Shown: positions 1 through 7,599 of the stretch, one piece after another
Layout of the letters: every line of letters starts with the position of its first letter
Position numbering within the stretch: position 1 is the stretch's first letter
Program-made: the position numbers and the translations under genes
The notes under the pieces: generated by a model
What the model saw: only the letters and a program-made list of their open reading frames with translations
What the model was told of the DNA's origin: nothing
The model's database searches: none
NCBI GenBank assembly: GCA_016184115.1
Contig: JACPDH010000052.1
Location: forward strand, 1-64,000
DNA length: 64,000 bases
Origin: Acidobacteriota bacterium
GTDB taxonomy: Bacteria > Acidobacteriota > Thermoanaerobaculia > Gp7-AA8
Reading direction: 5' to 3'

Positions 1-1598
1 AGGTTCGCCTCGCGGGTGCCCCTCTCGACGGCTTGCGCGGACTTGACGATCGAGCCGCTCTCCGTGCTGAGCACCGACGTCGACTCGACGACGGTACTGA
101 CGGCGGTCATGATGTTCTCCATCGCCTGTCCGATGGCGCGACTGCCACTCTCCTGCTCTTCCATCGCACGGCGTAGGTGATTCGTGTAGTCGCGCACGGT
201 GGCGACCTGCTCGCCGATCTTCATCGACGTCTTCGATTGCTCTTGCGTCGCGCTCGCGGTTTGCTGGACCATCTTCGTGACTTCCTCGATGGCCTGCGTC
301 GCCGCCTGGCTTCCGCGGATCTGTTCCTCGGTTGCGCGCGCGATCTCCGCGATCGACTCGCTCGACCGCTGCGTAAGGTCGAGGATCTTCTCGAGGACGC
401 GCTCCGCGCGGGCAGTCAACGAGACACCTTCGCCGACGCGGTCGCCGGTCGATTCCATCTGGGCCATCGCTTCCTCGACGCCCCGCTGCACGTTGAGGAT
501 GAGCGTTCTGATCTCCTCAGTGGAAACCGAGGTGCGCTCGGAAAGATCACGGATCTCGTCGGCGACGACGGCGAAGCCTTTGCCGCGTTCGCCCGCTTGC
601 GCGGCGATGATCGCTGCGTTCAGCGCGAGAAGGTTCGTCTGTCCCGCGATCTCGTCGATGACGCGCACGATCTCGCCGATCTCCTGTGAGCGTTCCACGA
701 GCTGGTTGAGGGAGAGCTTCGAGCCGTGCACGGTCTCGTTGATGTTGCGCATCCCTTCAACGGTGCCTTTGACCGCCTGACGTCCTTCGATTGCGGCCTC
801 ACGAACGCTCTCCGCGAACTCCGTCGATTGTTTCGCGCTGCGGCCGATTTCCACGGTCGTCGCGTTCATCTCGACCATCGAGCTCGCCGTCTGCGTCGCG
901 AAGGACGAGAACGACTCGGTGTTCATCGCGACTTCGTTGATCGAGGCGATCATCTCGTTGACCGCCGAAGCAGCCTGTTCGACGAATTCGGCCAGGCGAT
1001 CGGTGATGCGACTGACCTCTTCAATACTCGCCGACATCTGCAGCACGGATGTCGACGTCTCCTCCGCGTTGAGCGAGAGGTTCTCCATGCTTTTCTGGAC
1101 GGCATTGATCGAGCGATCGATCTCGGTGACCGATCCGGACGTCGACTCGGCCGATCGGAGTTGTTCGGACGAGATCTTCGCGAGGCTCTTTGCCCGCTCG
1201 TTGATCGTCTCGCTCACATTGCTGACATCGGCAGAAAGCTGACCGAAGCGGCTGATCGTGCGCTCGAGGTTCAACACGAGACCGCGCACGGCCGACGCCA
1301 TGTCGGCCTGCCCGATCGAGCGCGCGATGTCGCGCGACGACAAGCTGAGGTCTCCCCCGGTGATCCGGCTGAGTACCTTCGAAGGGGAGCCGCCGGTGAG
1401 AGTCATCGCCTCGCGCGAAAGGATGAACCGAAGCGCGATCGCGACACCGCTCGCGATGAATGAGGCGAGAACGACTTTTGCGAAGTCGCGCGCCGCGAGA
1501 TCCGTGAGGAGCGCCAACGCGATCAGAAAAACGACGTAACCAGCCGAAACAGCCCATACCAGACGATTGAAAAGTATCGATCGAAGGCGGTTTCCCAT
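1..1598 (-). CDS. methyl-accepting chemotaxis protein (3' end outside window)
   Basis: A membrane chemoreceptor that would signal to CheA/CheW. The frame runs from ATG at 1598 off the left edge, giving 532 codons without a stop. Two hydrophobic segments lie near residues 12-34 and 40-60 with almost nothing between them, so there is no periplasmic ligand domain. A short GGDLS-type linker follows, then a long alanine/serine/glutamate-rich coiled coil. The family's hairpin tip is clear around residues 320-350: IGEIVRVIDEIAGQTNLLAL followed by NAAI, then AGERGKGFAVVADEIR. The usual NAAIEAARAGE reads NAAIIAAQAGE. A TAGCAT -10-like hexamer (1608-1613) sits 9 bases before the ATG. Plus-strand ORFs over this region are antisense shadows. 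The family call is firm; the stimulus is unknown, and sensing from the membrane or cytoplasm is inferred from the missing external domain. Confidence 0.93.
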   Translation of the reverse strand, partial: MGNRLRSILFNRLVWAVSAGYVVFLIALALLTDLAARDFAKVVLASFIASGVAIALRFILSREAMTLTGGSPSKVLSRITGGDLSLSSRDIARSIGQADMASAVRGLVLNLERTISRFGQLSADVSNVSETINERAKSLAKISSEQLRSAESTSGSVTEIDRSINAVQKSMENLSLNAEETSTSVLQMSASIEEVSRITDRLAEFVEQAASAVNEMIASINEVAMNTESFSSFATQTASSMVEMNATTVEIGRSAKQSTEFAESVREAAIEGRQAVKGTVEGMRNINETVHGSKLSLNQLVERSQEIGEIVRVIDEIAGQTNLLALNAAIIAAQAGERGKGFAVVADEIRDLSERTSVSTEEIRTLILNVQRGVEEAMAQMESTGDRVGEGVSLTARAERVLEKILDLTQRSSESIAEIARATEEQIRGSQAATQAIEEVTKMVQQTASATQEQSKTSMKIGEQVATVRDYTNHLRRAMEEQESGSRAIGQAMENIMTAVSTVVESTSVLSTESGSIVKSAQAVERGTREAN

Positions 1599-1667
1599 CG
1601 TGGCCGGATGCTACCATAAGGCCTCGATTTCGTCGTCGCTTGCTCCTCGGACGGCGCTCGGCTCCCG

Positions 1668-2543
1668 ATGAACCAACACTTCGTTTCGCGACGTGAAATG
1701 GTGAACGTGCGGCTCGCGAAACTTGCGAGTGACGCGAGTGCGCCGGCAGTTCTGCGAGCACCGCTCGAGAAGGCGATCACGTCACCCGGAAAGCGAGTGC
1801 GTGGTGTGCTCACGATGACCGTCGGTGAGGCGTTCGGGGCGAAGAGCGCGGCCCTCGTCGACGCCGCAGCCGCCTTCGAGCTGATCCATGCGTCTTCGCT
1901 CATCCTCGACGATCTGCCGTGCATGGACGACGCAGAGCTGCGACGCGGCGAGCCAGCGTTGCATCGCGCGTTCGGTGAAGATCTCGCGGTGCTCGCTGCC
2001 GTGGCGCTCCTCAATGAGTCGTACGCACTCATCTCCTCGAGCCATGCCGCACTCAAGCCGAGGCGATGGCCGTTGTCGGCGCTGATCGAGCGCGTCGTCA
2101 ATGCAGTCGGCTGGGACGGGACGATCGGCGGGGAGTCGGTCGACCTTCATTGCGAAGCCGAGACGCTCGACTTCCACACACTCGAGTACATTCACTCGCG
2201 CAAGACCGGGGCGCTCTTCGTCGCATCCGCCGCGATCGGCGCGATGCTCGCCGCCGCAAGCGACGCGATGCTCCGCTCCGTCGAGGCCTATGCAAAGAAC
2301 CTCGGACTCGCGTTCCAGATCACAGACGACATCCTCGACGCGACATCGTCGACCGCGGAGCTCGGTAAAGACGTAGGCAAGGATGAGGGAAAGCTGACGT
2401 TCGTGCGACTCGCTGGTGTCGATGGCGCGCGGCAACTCAACCGCGAGTTGATCGAGACCAGTATCCGTGCGATCCAGCCACTCGGTCGTGCCGCGGCGCC
2501 GCTCGCAGCGCTCGCAACGATGCTGCGCGACCGTACCTCCTGA
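1668..2543 (+). CDS. ispA: short-chain polyprenyl (farnesyl/geranylgeranyl) diphosphate synthase
   Basis: Condenses isopentenyl diphosphate with allylic diphosphates to give C15-C20 precursors of quinones and carotenoid or undecaprenyl lipids in the cytoplasm. The 291 residues are normal for bacterial IspA. Visible motifs in order are the GKRVRG substrate loop near residue 43, the first aspartate-rich motif DDLPCMDD (with the two-residue bacterial insertion) near 81-88, and the second, FQITDDILD, near 218-226, followed by GKDVGKDEGK. The CMDD form is typical of bacterial short-chain enzymes. The gene is divergent from the chemoreceptor with 69 bases between the two start codons. ATG 1668 lacks a strong Shine-Dalgarno sequence; an in-frame ATG at 1698 is an alternative. 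A second, long-chain paralogue lies at 16386-17408. Product chain length cannot be fixed from sequence alone. Confidence 0.93.
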   Translation: MNQHFVSRREMVNVRLAKLASDASAPAVLRAPLEKAITSPGKRVRGVLTMTVGEAFGAKSAALVDAAAAFELIHASSLILDDLPCMDDAELRRGEPALHRAFGEDLAVLAAVALLNESYALISSSHAALKPRRWPLSALIERVVNAVGWDGTIGGESVDLHCEAETLDFHTLEYIHSRKTGALFVASAAIGAMLAAASDAMLRSVEAYAKNLGLAFQITDDILDATSSTAELGKDVGKDEGKLTFVRLAGVDGARQLNRELIETSIRAIQPLGRAAAPLAALATMLRDRTS

Positions 2544-2587
2544 CACGACCTCCTGCGCGAGGTGTTGCGCGCACGATGGCTCCTCCG

Positions 2588-2615
2588 TTGACATTCGCCA
2601 CCAACCCGCTACATT
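2588..2615 (+). promoter_or_regulatory. sigma-70-type promoter for the c-di-AMP riboswitch transcript
   Basis: TTGACA (2588-2593), a 16-base spacer and TACATT (2610-2615). The predicted start near 2622 lies about 16 bases before the riboswitch P1 stem. The consensus -35 and the placement agree; the start site is not measured. Confidence 0.6.
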
Positions 2616-2637
2616 GAAGACGCTGCATCGAGCAGCG

Positions 2638-2789
2638 GCTTGTCAGCCGAATCCCCGTCAGGCAACGGGGAGCGGGGGACCCGATATTCAGGCGACGGCT
2701 TGCCACCGTCCGGGGTGAATCCGGCTCAGGCCGGACGGGCGTCCAGCCCGAATCCGACAGCTAACCCCGCAGGCACCGGAACGACAGGC
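2638..2789 (+). promoter_or_regulatory. cyclic di-AMP riboswitch (ydaO/yuaA class)
   Basis: An RNA aptamer that binds two c-di-AMP molecules. Hallmark blocks of the class occur in order: CCGAAUCC after the 5' strand, GGGGGACCC (2674-2682), GGGGUGAAUCC (about 2712-2722), and the highly conserved 3' block from GCCCGAAUCCG to ACAGCUAACCCCGCAGGC (about 2747-2774). The ends GCUUGUC (2638-2644) and GACAGGC (2783-2789) pair as P1. It begins just after a TTGACA promoter and runs directly into a strong intrinsic terminator, the layout of a transcriptional OFF switch. No ORF starts right after the terminator. The next genes on this strand are tRNA-Phe, rnc and the wall-hydrolase-activator envC. The class is known to control cell-wall and osmolyte genes, so envC is the natural target, but this is inference. 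Confidence 0.88.
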
Positions 2790-2791
2790 GA

Positions 2792-2828
2792 GAAGAGGCG
2801 CCGCCCCGCGCGGCGCTTCTTCTTTTTT
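2792..2828 (+). terminator. intrinsic terminator of the riboswitch expression platform
   Basis: A 13-bp stem, GAAGAGGCGCCGC (2792-2804) with GCGGCGCTTCTTC (2810-2822) including one G-U pair, has a CCCGC loop and is followed by six T (2823-2828). It begins two bases after riboswitch P1, so ligand binding is expected to control readthrough. Confidence 0.9.
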
Positions 2829-2869
2829 GCTGGAAATTGCGAGCGCGTTCCTGCCGTTCTTCCTGCGCG

Positions 2870-2898
2870 TTGACACGACGGGCGCGCTCGATTATCGT
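2870..2898 (+). promoter_or_regulatory. promoter of tRNA-Phe
   Basis: TTGACA (2870-2875), a 17-base spacer and TATCGT (2893-2898), about 29 bases before the tRNA 5' end. It lies downstream of the riboswitch terminator, so the tRNA can be made independently of the riboswitch. Confidence 0.55.
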
Positions 2899-2926
2899 TC
2901 GCGTCTCGCCGCGGTCGCGGCTGTTG

Positions 2927-3002
<76 letters not shown>

Positions 3003-3016
3003 CTCGAATCCACTCC

Positions 3017-3037
3017 GCCCCGCCGATATGGCGGGGC
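3017..3037 (+). terminator. GC-rich hairpin after tRNA-Phe, weak terminator
   Basis: GCCCCGCC (3017-3024) pairs with GGCGGGGC (3030-3037) across a GATAT loop, followed by GATTTGCTT. The U tract is poor, so readthrough into rnc is possible. The ATG at 3028 lies inside this hairpin and is not a credible rnc start. Confidence 0.45.
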
Positions 3038-3072
3038 GATTTGCTTCGGGCGATGCCTCCAATTCCGTGCGC

Positions 3073-3078
3073 TATACT
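3073..3078 (+). promoter_or_regulatory. -10 element of rnc (near-leaderless)
   Basis: TATACT lies 9 bases before the GTG start of rnc, which would put transcription start within about 0-4 bases of the start codon. No clear -35 is seen. Confidence 0.4.
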
Positions 3079-3087
3079 GCCGCCGTC

Positions 3088-3819
3088 GTGCATTTGACGA
3101 ACGAACTGCTCAACGACTTCGAGTCGCGGATCGGCCACCGATTCGGCGACCGCTCGTGCATTATCCGTGCGCTGACGCACAAGTCGTTTTTCCACGAGAC
3201 GCGCGATGCGAGCCCCGGCGACAACGAGACGTTCGAGTTCCTCGGTGACGCCGTGCTTGGCTTCGTCATCGGCGACGCGCTCTTCCGACGTTTCCCCGCG
3301 CTCGACGAAGGCGCCCTCTCGAAGATCAAGGCCTTCATGGTGAGCGCACCCGCGCTTGCGGCCAAGGCACGGCTCTCGGGAATGGGAGAGATGCTCCTGC
3401 TGGGAGTCGGCGAGGAGAAGTCGGGGGGACGTCGCAAAGACTCGCTGCTGGCCAACGTCTTCGAGGCAGTCGTCGCCGCGGTCTATCTCGACGGCGGAAT
3501 CGAGGCTGCGCGCGACCTGATCCTCCGCACCTTTTCCGCTGATCTCGAGCGGATCGACGCACGCGATCTCCTCTTCCAGGACTACAAGACGGCGCTCCAG
3601 GAAATCGCGCAATCGCGCGGACTGCCGCTCCCCGAATACCGTGTCGTCGACGAATACGGCCCTGACCACGAGAAGCGTTTTGTCGTGGAGGTCACTTTCG
3701 ACGCGGAGATCAGCGCCCGAGGCGAGGGCTCGTCGAAAAAGGAAGCGCAGCAACAGGCAGCCAAAGAGGCGCTGCGCCATTGCGAATCTCGGCTCGCCAC
3801 GCCGTCGCGAGGCGAGTGA
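3088..3819 (+). CDS. rnc: ribonuclease III
   Basis: Cleaves double-stranded RNA in rRNA and mRNA maturation. From GTG 3088 the protein is 243 residues, the usual length. The N-terminal nuclease domain has the signature motif NETFEFLGDAVLGFV with the catalytic acidic residues, and the second acidic site at the end of the domain, NVFEAVVAAVYLDGG. The C-terminal double-stranded RNA-binding domain, from about residue 165, starts DYKTALQEIAQ and ends in the typical KKEAQQQAAKEAL. An upstream in-frame ATG at 3028 adds 20 residues with no family similarity and lies inside a hairpin. GTG 3088 begins where family similarity starts and follows a TATACT box. The stop overlaps the GTG proposed for envC by 4 bases, suggesting translational coupling. 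Confidence 0.95.
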   Translation: MHLTNELLNDFESRIGHRFGDRSCIIRALTHKSFFHETRDASPGDNETFEFLGDAVLGFVIGDALFRRFPALDEGALSKIKAFMVSAPALAAKARLSGMGEMLLLGVGEEKSGGRRKDSLLANVFEAVVAAVYLDGGIEAARDLILRTFSADLERIDARDLLFQDYKTALQEIAQSRGLPLPEYRVVDEYGPDHEKRFVVEVTFDAEISARGEGSSKKEAQQQAAKEALRHCESRLATPSRGE

Positions 3820-4988
3820 GGGCGAGCGAGCGCGTGAAGCGAGCGGGAACTGTCCTCGTCATCGCGATCGGAATCGCGTCGCTCGTCGTAAGCGCTCGTT
3901 TCAGTTTCGCGCAGTCCGCTGGCGAATCGTCAGAGCGCGACCTCAAGGAGCTTCGTGACGAGGTGCGCGGGCTTCGCGCGTCGCTCGAACGGGTGCGAAG
4001 TCAGAAGCAATCGACAGAGCGCGAGCTCGAGGCGACGCGCCTCGAGCTCGAGATCCTCGAGCGGGAGCTCCGCCTCGCGCAGGACGCACAGGCACTTCTC
4101 GAGCGACAGTCGGCCGAAGCCGCGATACGAATTGGTTCGCTGAGCGACCAGATCACGCGCCAGAAATCGCTGCTGGGCGAAAGGCTCGCGTCGCTCTATC
4201 GCCTCGGTTCGCTCTCGTATCTTCGCATGCTCGTGATGATGGAAGGGGAGCAGGACCCGGCGGAAGCGATCTCGATGCTCAGCTACCTCGTGAACCGCGA
4301 CGGGAAGGAGATCAGCCGGCTCCAGTCCATGAAGACCGCACTCGCGAGCGAGCGAAGCGCGCTCGATGATCGCGCAAAGAGAATTGCCTCACTCAAGGTC
4401 ACTGGTGACCAGAAGCGCCGCGCAATCGCCGCCCGTCGCGCTGACCAGGAACGCATGCTTGTGGCGCTTAGGAAACAGGAAGGAAGGTCGGAGGTGCGGC
4501 TCGCCGAGTTGGAGGAGCGCGCTCTGCGCCTGGAACGCCTGCTCGGTATTCTCTACGGACGCGGCGGGACGGCGCCCTCTCAGGCAGCGAAGGTGTCGGA
4601 GTTTCGCGGCGCCCTCCAGTGGCCGGCGAAAGGCGACGTTCTCGAGGGGTTCGGGCGCGTCAGAAGCCAGAAATTCGCAACATACACCGTGAACAATGGG
4701 ATCAAGATCGCTGCGAATCCGGGGAGCCAGGTCTCCGCGGTCTTCTACGGCAAAGTGATCTACTCGCAGTGGTTCAAGGGATACGGGAATCTCGTGGTGA
4801 TCGACCACGGCGAACGGGTCTATTCACTTTACGGTAACACTCGTGCCCCCCTCGTCGCCGTAGGGAACAAAGTCACGCCCGGTCAGGTCATTACGTCTGT
4901 TGCGGAAGGTGACGACGGCAGCGGCTACCTCTACTTCGAGGTTCGCGAAGACAACAAGCCGGCCGATCCGAGGCGATGGCTGCGGTAA
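3816..4988 (+). CDS. envC: EnvC-like murein hydrolase activator (degenerate M23/LytM domain)
   Basis: Periplasmic divisome factor of the EnvC family, which activates amidases rather than cutting peptidoglycan itself. An N-terminal signal segment (hydrophobic run ending SFAQS) is followed by a long coiled coil rich in Glu, Arg and Leu (about residues 35-260) and a C-terminal LytM domain of about 120 residues. The metal-ligand positions of active M23 enzymes are lost: the usual HxGxD reads NNGIK, the later HxH-type histidine reads LYFEV, and SLYGN replaces the TxYaH segment. E. coli EnvC is degenerate in the same places and shares the GYGNLVVIDHG and SLYG pattern. GTG 3816 overlaps the rnc stop as GTGA; ATG 3780 and GTG 3834 are alternatives. 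It stands before ctpA and yibQ, the neighbourhood seen in many Proteobacteria, and is the closest wall-related gene to the c-di-AMP riboswitch. Confidence 0.88.
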   Translation: MRASERVKRAGTVLVIAIGIASLVVSARFSFAQSAGESSERDLKELRDEVRGLRASLERVRSQKQSTERELEATRLELEILERELRLAQDAQALLERQSAEAAIRIGSLSDQITRQKSLLGERLASLYRLGSLSYLRMLVMMEGEQDPAEAISMLSYLVNRDGKEISRLQSMKTALASERSALDDRAKRIASLKVTGDQKRRAIAARRADQERMLVALRKQEGRSEVRLAELEERALRLERLLGILYGRGGTAPSQAAKVSEFRGALQWPAKGDVLEGFGRVRSQKFATYTVNNGIKIAANPGSQVSAVFYGKVIYSQWFKGYGNLVVIDHGERVYSLYGNTRAPLVAVGNKVTPGQVITSVAEGDDGSGYLYFEVREDNKPADPRRWLR

Positions 4989-5012
4989 GATGAACCGACA
5001 GCGGAAAGTGAC

Positions 5013-6185
5013 TTGATGACGACGAAGAAAGCCGTGTTCCTGCTCGTGTCTGTGGTGACGATGCTCTCGCTTCTCGCCGCTGGAGTGTTCGGTCAATCGC
5101 TCCAGAAAGAGAACGTTTACAGGCATCTTTCAGTCTTCACCGAAGTGCTCTCGATCGTGAACAACAGCTACGTCGAACAGGTTTCGACCGACGAGCTGCT
5201 GGACGGCGCGTTCGATGGCGTTGCGCAAGCGGTCGACGAATTCAGCTTCTACGTGCCGCCGGCCGACATGGCCGACTTCAAGAAGTGGACGGAGTCAGGT
5301 GCGGGACGAGAGGCCGGCGTCACGCTGACCAAACGATTCGGCTACGCCTACGTCATCGCGGTGCGCGACGGATCGCCTGCAGCGAAGGCGGGACTCGGAC
5401 CTGGAGATTTCATCGAGAAGATCGACGGCGTGCCGACCGAAAAAATGGCGGTATGGCAGGTGCTGTCGCGCCTCCGCGCCCCCGGCACCGAGGGGCGGAA
5501 GCTGACGGTTGTCCACGGCGGAATGACGAAGCGCGAAGATATGACGGTCGTCTTCGGCGACCTCGCGCCGAGTGAGTTTCCGAGCAAGGAAATCGACGGC
5601 ACCCCGTACTTGAAGATCACGGACTGGAACGCCTCGACGGCACAGGCGCTCGAGTCGTTCCTCTCTGACGCAAGGAAGAAGGCGAAGAGCGGCGTGATCG
5701 TCGACGTACGCGGAAACGCGAGCGACGATGTGGACATCGCCGTGAAGTGCGCGGACATGCTTTTGTCGAAGGGCACGATCACGTCGCTGACCGGACGCCG
5801 CATCGAGGCGAAGTCGTGGCCGGCCGACAAGGCGACCGTTTATGACGGAGAAGTGCTCGTGCTGACTGATCCCTCGACCGCAGGTGCTGGCGAAGTCTTT
5901 TCATCAGCGATCAGCGGCAACGGCCGCGGACGCGCAGTCGGCCTGCCCACGTACGGCCGCGCGATCGTCCAGAAGACCGTCGAGCTGCCGAGCGGAGGAG
6001 GAGTGCGAGTGACGATCGGCCACTACACGAGTCCTGATCTCAAACCGATCAAGGACGCGGGGGTGCGACCCGACGTCATGGCCGACCGAGTGATTCCCGA
6101 GCCTGACAAGACAGGAGCGGGTGATCCGATCCTGGAAAAAGCGATCTCGTTGCTCGCGGCAAAGACGACGAAGGCCGCGGCCTGA
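5013..6185 (+). CDS. ctpA: S41/CtpA-family protein with PDZ domain, predicted inactive
   Basis: A carboxy-terminal processing protease homologue of 390 residues with a signal peptide (residues 1-28, hydrophobic then VFGQS). A PDZ domain spans about residues 95-180 (PAAKAGLGPGDFIEKIDG) and an S41 domain about 190-360. Aligning the active-site block with the family (SASE...TFGKG), the nucleophile serine three residues before the conserved Glu is glycine (AGAGEVF). The general-base lysine 25 residues further on is arginine (TYGRAIV). Spacing between the two positions is exactly that of E. coli Tsp, so the alignment is not ambiguous. The protein is probably a binding or scaffold pseudoprotease, as CtpA homologues pair with wall hydrolases. 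It starts 24 bases after envC and overlaps yibQ by one base. Active-site loss is seen; its role is inferred. Confidence 0.88.
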   Translation: MMTTKKAVFLLVSVVTMLSLLAAGVFGQSLQKENVYRHLSVFTEVLSIVNNSYVEQVSTDELLDGAFDGVAQAVDEFSFYVPPADMADFKKWTESGAGREAGVTLTKRFGYAYVIAVRDGSPAAKAGLGPGDFIEKIDGVPTEKMAVWQVLSRLRAPGTEGRKLTVVHGGMTKREDMTVVFGDLAPSEFPSKEIDGTPYLKITDWNASTAQALESFLSDARKKAKSGVIVDVRGNASDDVDIAVKCADMLLSKGTITSLTGRRIEAKSWPADKATVYDGEVLVLTDPSTAGAGEVFSSAISGNGRGRAVGLPTYGRAIVQKTVELPSGGGVRVTIGHYTSPDLKPIKDAGVRPDVMADRVIPEPDKTGAGDPILEKAISLLAAKTTKAAA

Positions 6186-7486
6186 TGGGACGTCCTCCCC
6201 GGAAAAGCCAGGGGAAGGAGCGACGCCGAACGGCGCAACCGGCCGCGCAGAGGCGGCGCGTCACGCCACGCCGGCGCAACCGAACGGGGCTCGTCGCGCT
6301 TCTAGCCGCGATGGTCACGATCGGACTCCTCGCAGCGTACGGTCCGATGTTCCTGGCAACGCGTTTTGGACCGCAGTCGCCGCCGATCGGCCACGCGGGA
6401 GTCCACAACGGCAAGGCTGCAGGGCCGGTGCAGCCCGACAGAAGCCCCGAAACGCCGCCGCTCGAACGCGCGGTCGTCGAGGCTGGCTACGACCGCGACC
6501 GCATCGGAACGCTCGACGGTTCCCTTTACGTCGAGACGTTCGATCCGCCCGAAGTCGTCGCACACAAGATTCGAGTTGCAAACCCCGCGCTGTCGACGAC
6601 GGCAACCGGCGACGAGGTTCGCGTGACCGGTGGCGGAGCGCTCGAGCGGCGCCGCGTCGTCGAGCTCGAGCGCGATTCCGAGGCGGATGGCTTCGTCGAG
6701 GCAGAGCCTTCTGCGCCGTCGTACGTGCCCGAACCCGAAACGACAGCGCCCGCAGGTGCAAAGCGCATCGTCCTCATTCTCGACGACGTCGGATTCGAAA
6801 ACCAACCGATCGACGACGCCTCGGCAATCGACGCGCCGATCACCTTTGCCGTGATTCCCACGGCGCCGAAGGCAACTCAGGCGGCTACGCTGCTCAACGC
6901 GCGGGGATTCGAGATTCTCTGCCATCTGCCGATGGAACCGCTCGACTACCCGCGCCAGTCTCCGGGACCTGAAGCGATCCTCGTCTCACTCTCCGACGAG
7001 GAGATCAGGACGCGCACTCGAGTCGGGCTTCGCGCGGTGCCTAACGCGGTCGGCGTGAACAATCACATGGGATCGCGCGCCACGCGCGACCGGCGAGTCA
7101 TGGAAAACGTCGCAGCGGTTCTTCGCGAGGAAGGGGTCTTCTTCATCGACTCCCGCACCGCGGGCAACTCGCTTGCCGCATCCGTCGTCGGTGCCGGCGC
7201 CGTGCCGGTGGCGTCGAGAGACGTTTTCCTCGACGACGATCCGCGGGAAGCGTCCGTTCGGCGGCAGTTGCGCGAGCTCGTGCGGCTCGCCGACCGGAAA
7301 GAGTACGCCGTGGGAATCGGACATGTTTATCCCGCGACCGTCCGCGTACTTCGGGAGGAGATCCCGAAGCTCAAGGAGCTCGGGTACACCTTTCACTTTG
7401 CGCGAGATGTCGTCCGTCGCACGGCGCAGCTGCCTCCGAAAATCGCCGCGTCCCCCTCGGCTCCGAAGGCCGTCCTCGCTCCCTGA
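6185..7486 (+). CDS. yibQ: divergent polysaccharide deacetylase family protein (YibQ)
   Basis: Membrane-anchored periplasmic protein of the YibQ/DUF610 group, a distant branch of polysaccharide deacetylases found beside envC. The N terminus is very basic, then one membrane segment lies near residues 36-58 (VALLAAMVTIGLLAAYGPMF). A low-complexity linker follows and the deacetylase-like barrel begins near residue 195 with IVLILDDVGFE. The barrel keeps paired aspartates (LDD), the CHLPMEP segment, NNHMGSRAT and IGHVYP, the motifs shared across this group. The ATG shares its A with the TGA of ctpA, so the two are coupled. Substrate is unknown; the third place in envC-ctpA-yibQ points to peptidoglycan remodelling at division. 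Confidence 0.85.
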   Translation: MGRPPRKSQGKERRRTAQPAAQRRRVTPRRRNRTGLVALLAAMVTIGLLAAYGPMFLATRFGPQSPPIGHAGVHNGKAAGPVQPDRSPETPPLERAVVEAGYDRDRIGTLDGSLYVETFDPPEVVAHKIRVANPALSTTATGDEVRVTGGGALERRRVVELERDSEADGFVEAEPSAPSYVPEPETTAPAGAKRIVLILDDVGFENQPIDDASAIDAPITFAVIPTAPKATQAATLLNARGFEILCHLPMEPLDYPRQSPGPEAILVSLSDEEIRTRTRVGLRAVPNAVGVNNHMGSRATRDRRVMENVAAVLREEGVFFIDSRTAGNSLAASVVGAGAVPVASRDVFLDDDPREASVRRQLRELVRLADRKEYAVGIGHVYPATVRVLREEIPKLKELGYTFHFARDVVRRTAQLPPKIAASPSAPKAVLAP

Positions 7487-7599
7487 GCGCGGCGAACGCG
7501 CTTCTCAAACCCGGCGAATCGTCGGTGACAAGCTGGCAACGCGCGCCTCGAGTCGCTTAGCGTCGAAATGGTGCCGCCACGCGTCTTGTTTCAGAGGCC

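Noticed and set aside
177-1463. Several plus-strand ORFs over the chemoreceptor
   Set aside because: Low-complexity Arg/Asp/Leu-rich translations, antisense to a well-conserved receptor frame; typical GC-rich shadows.
3028-3087. ATG 3028 as the start of rnc
   Set aside because: Lies inside the GC hairpin after tRNA-Phe and upstream of the TATACT box; the extra 20 residues match no RNase III.
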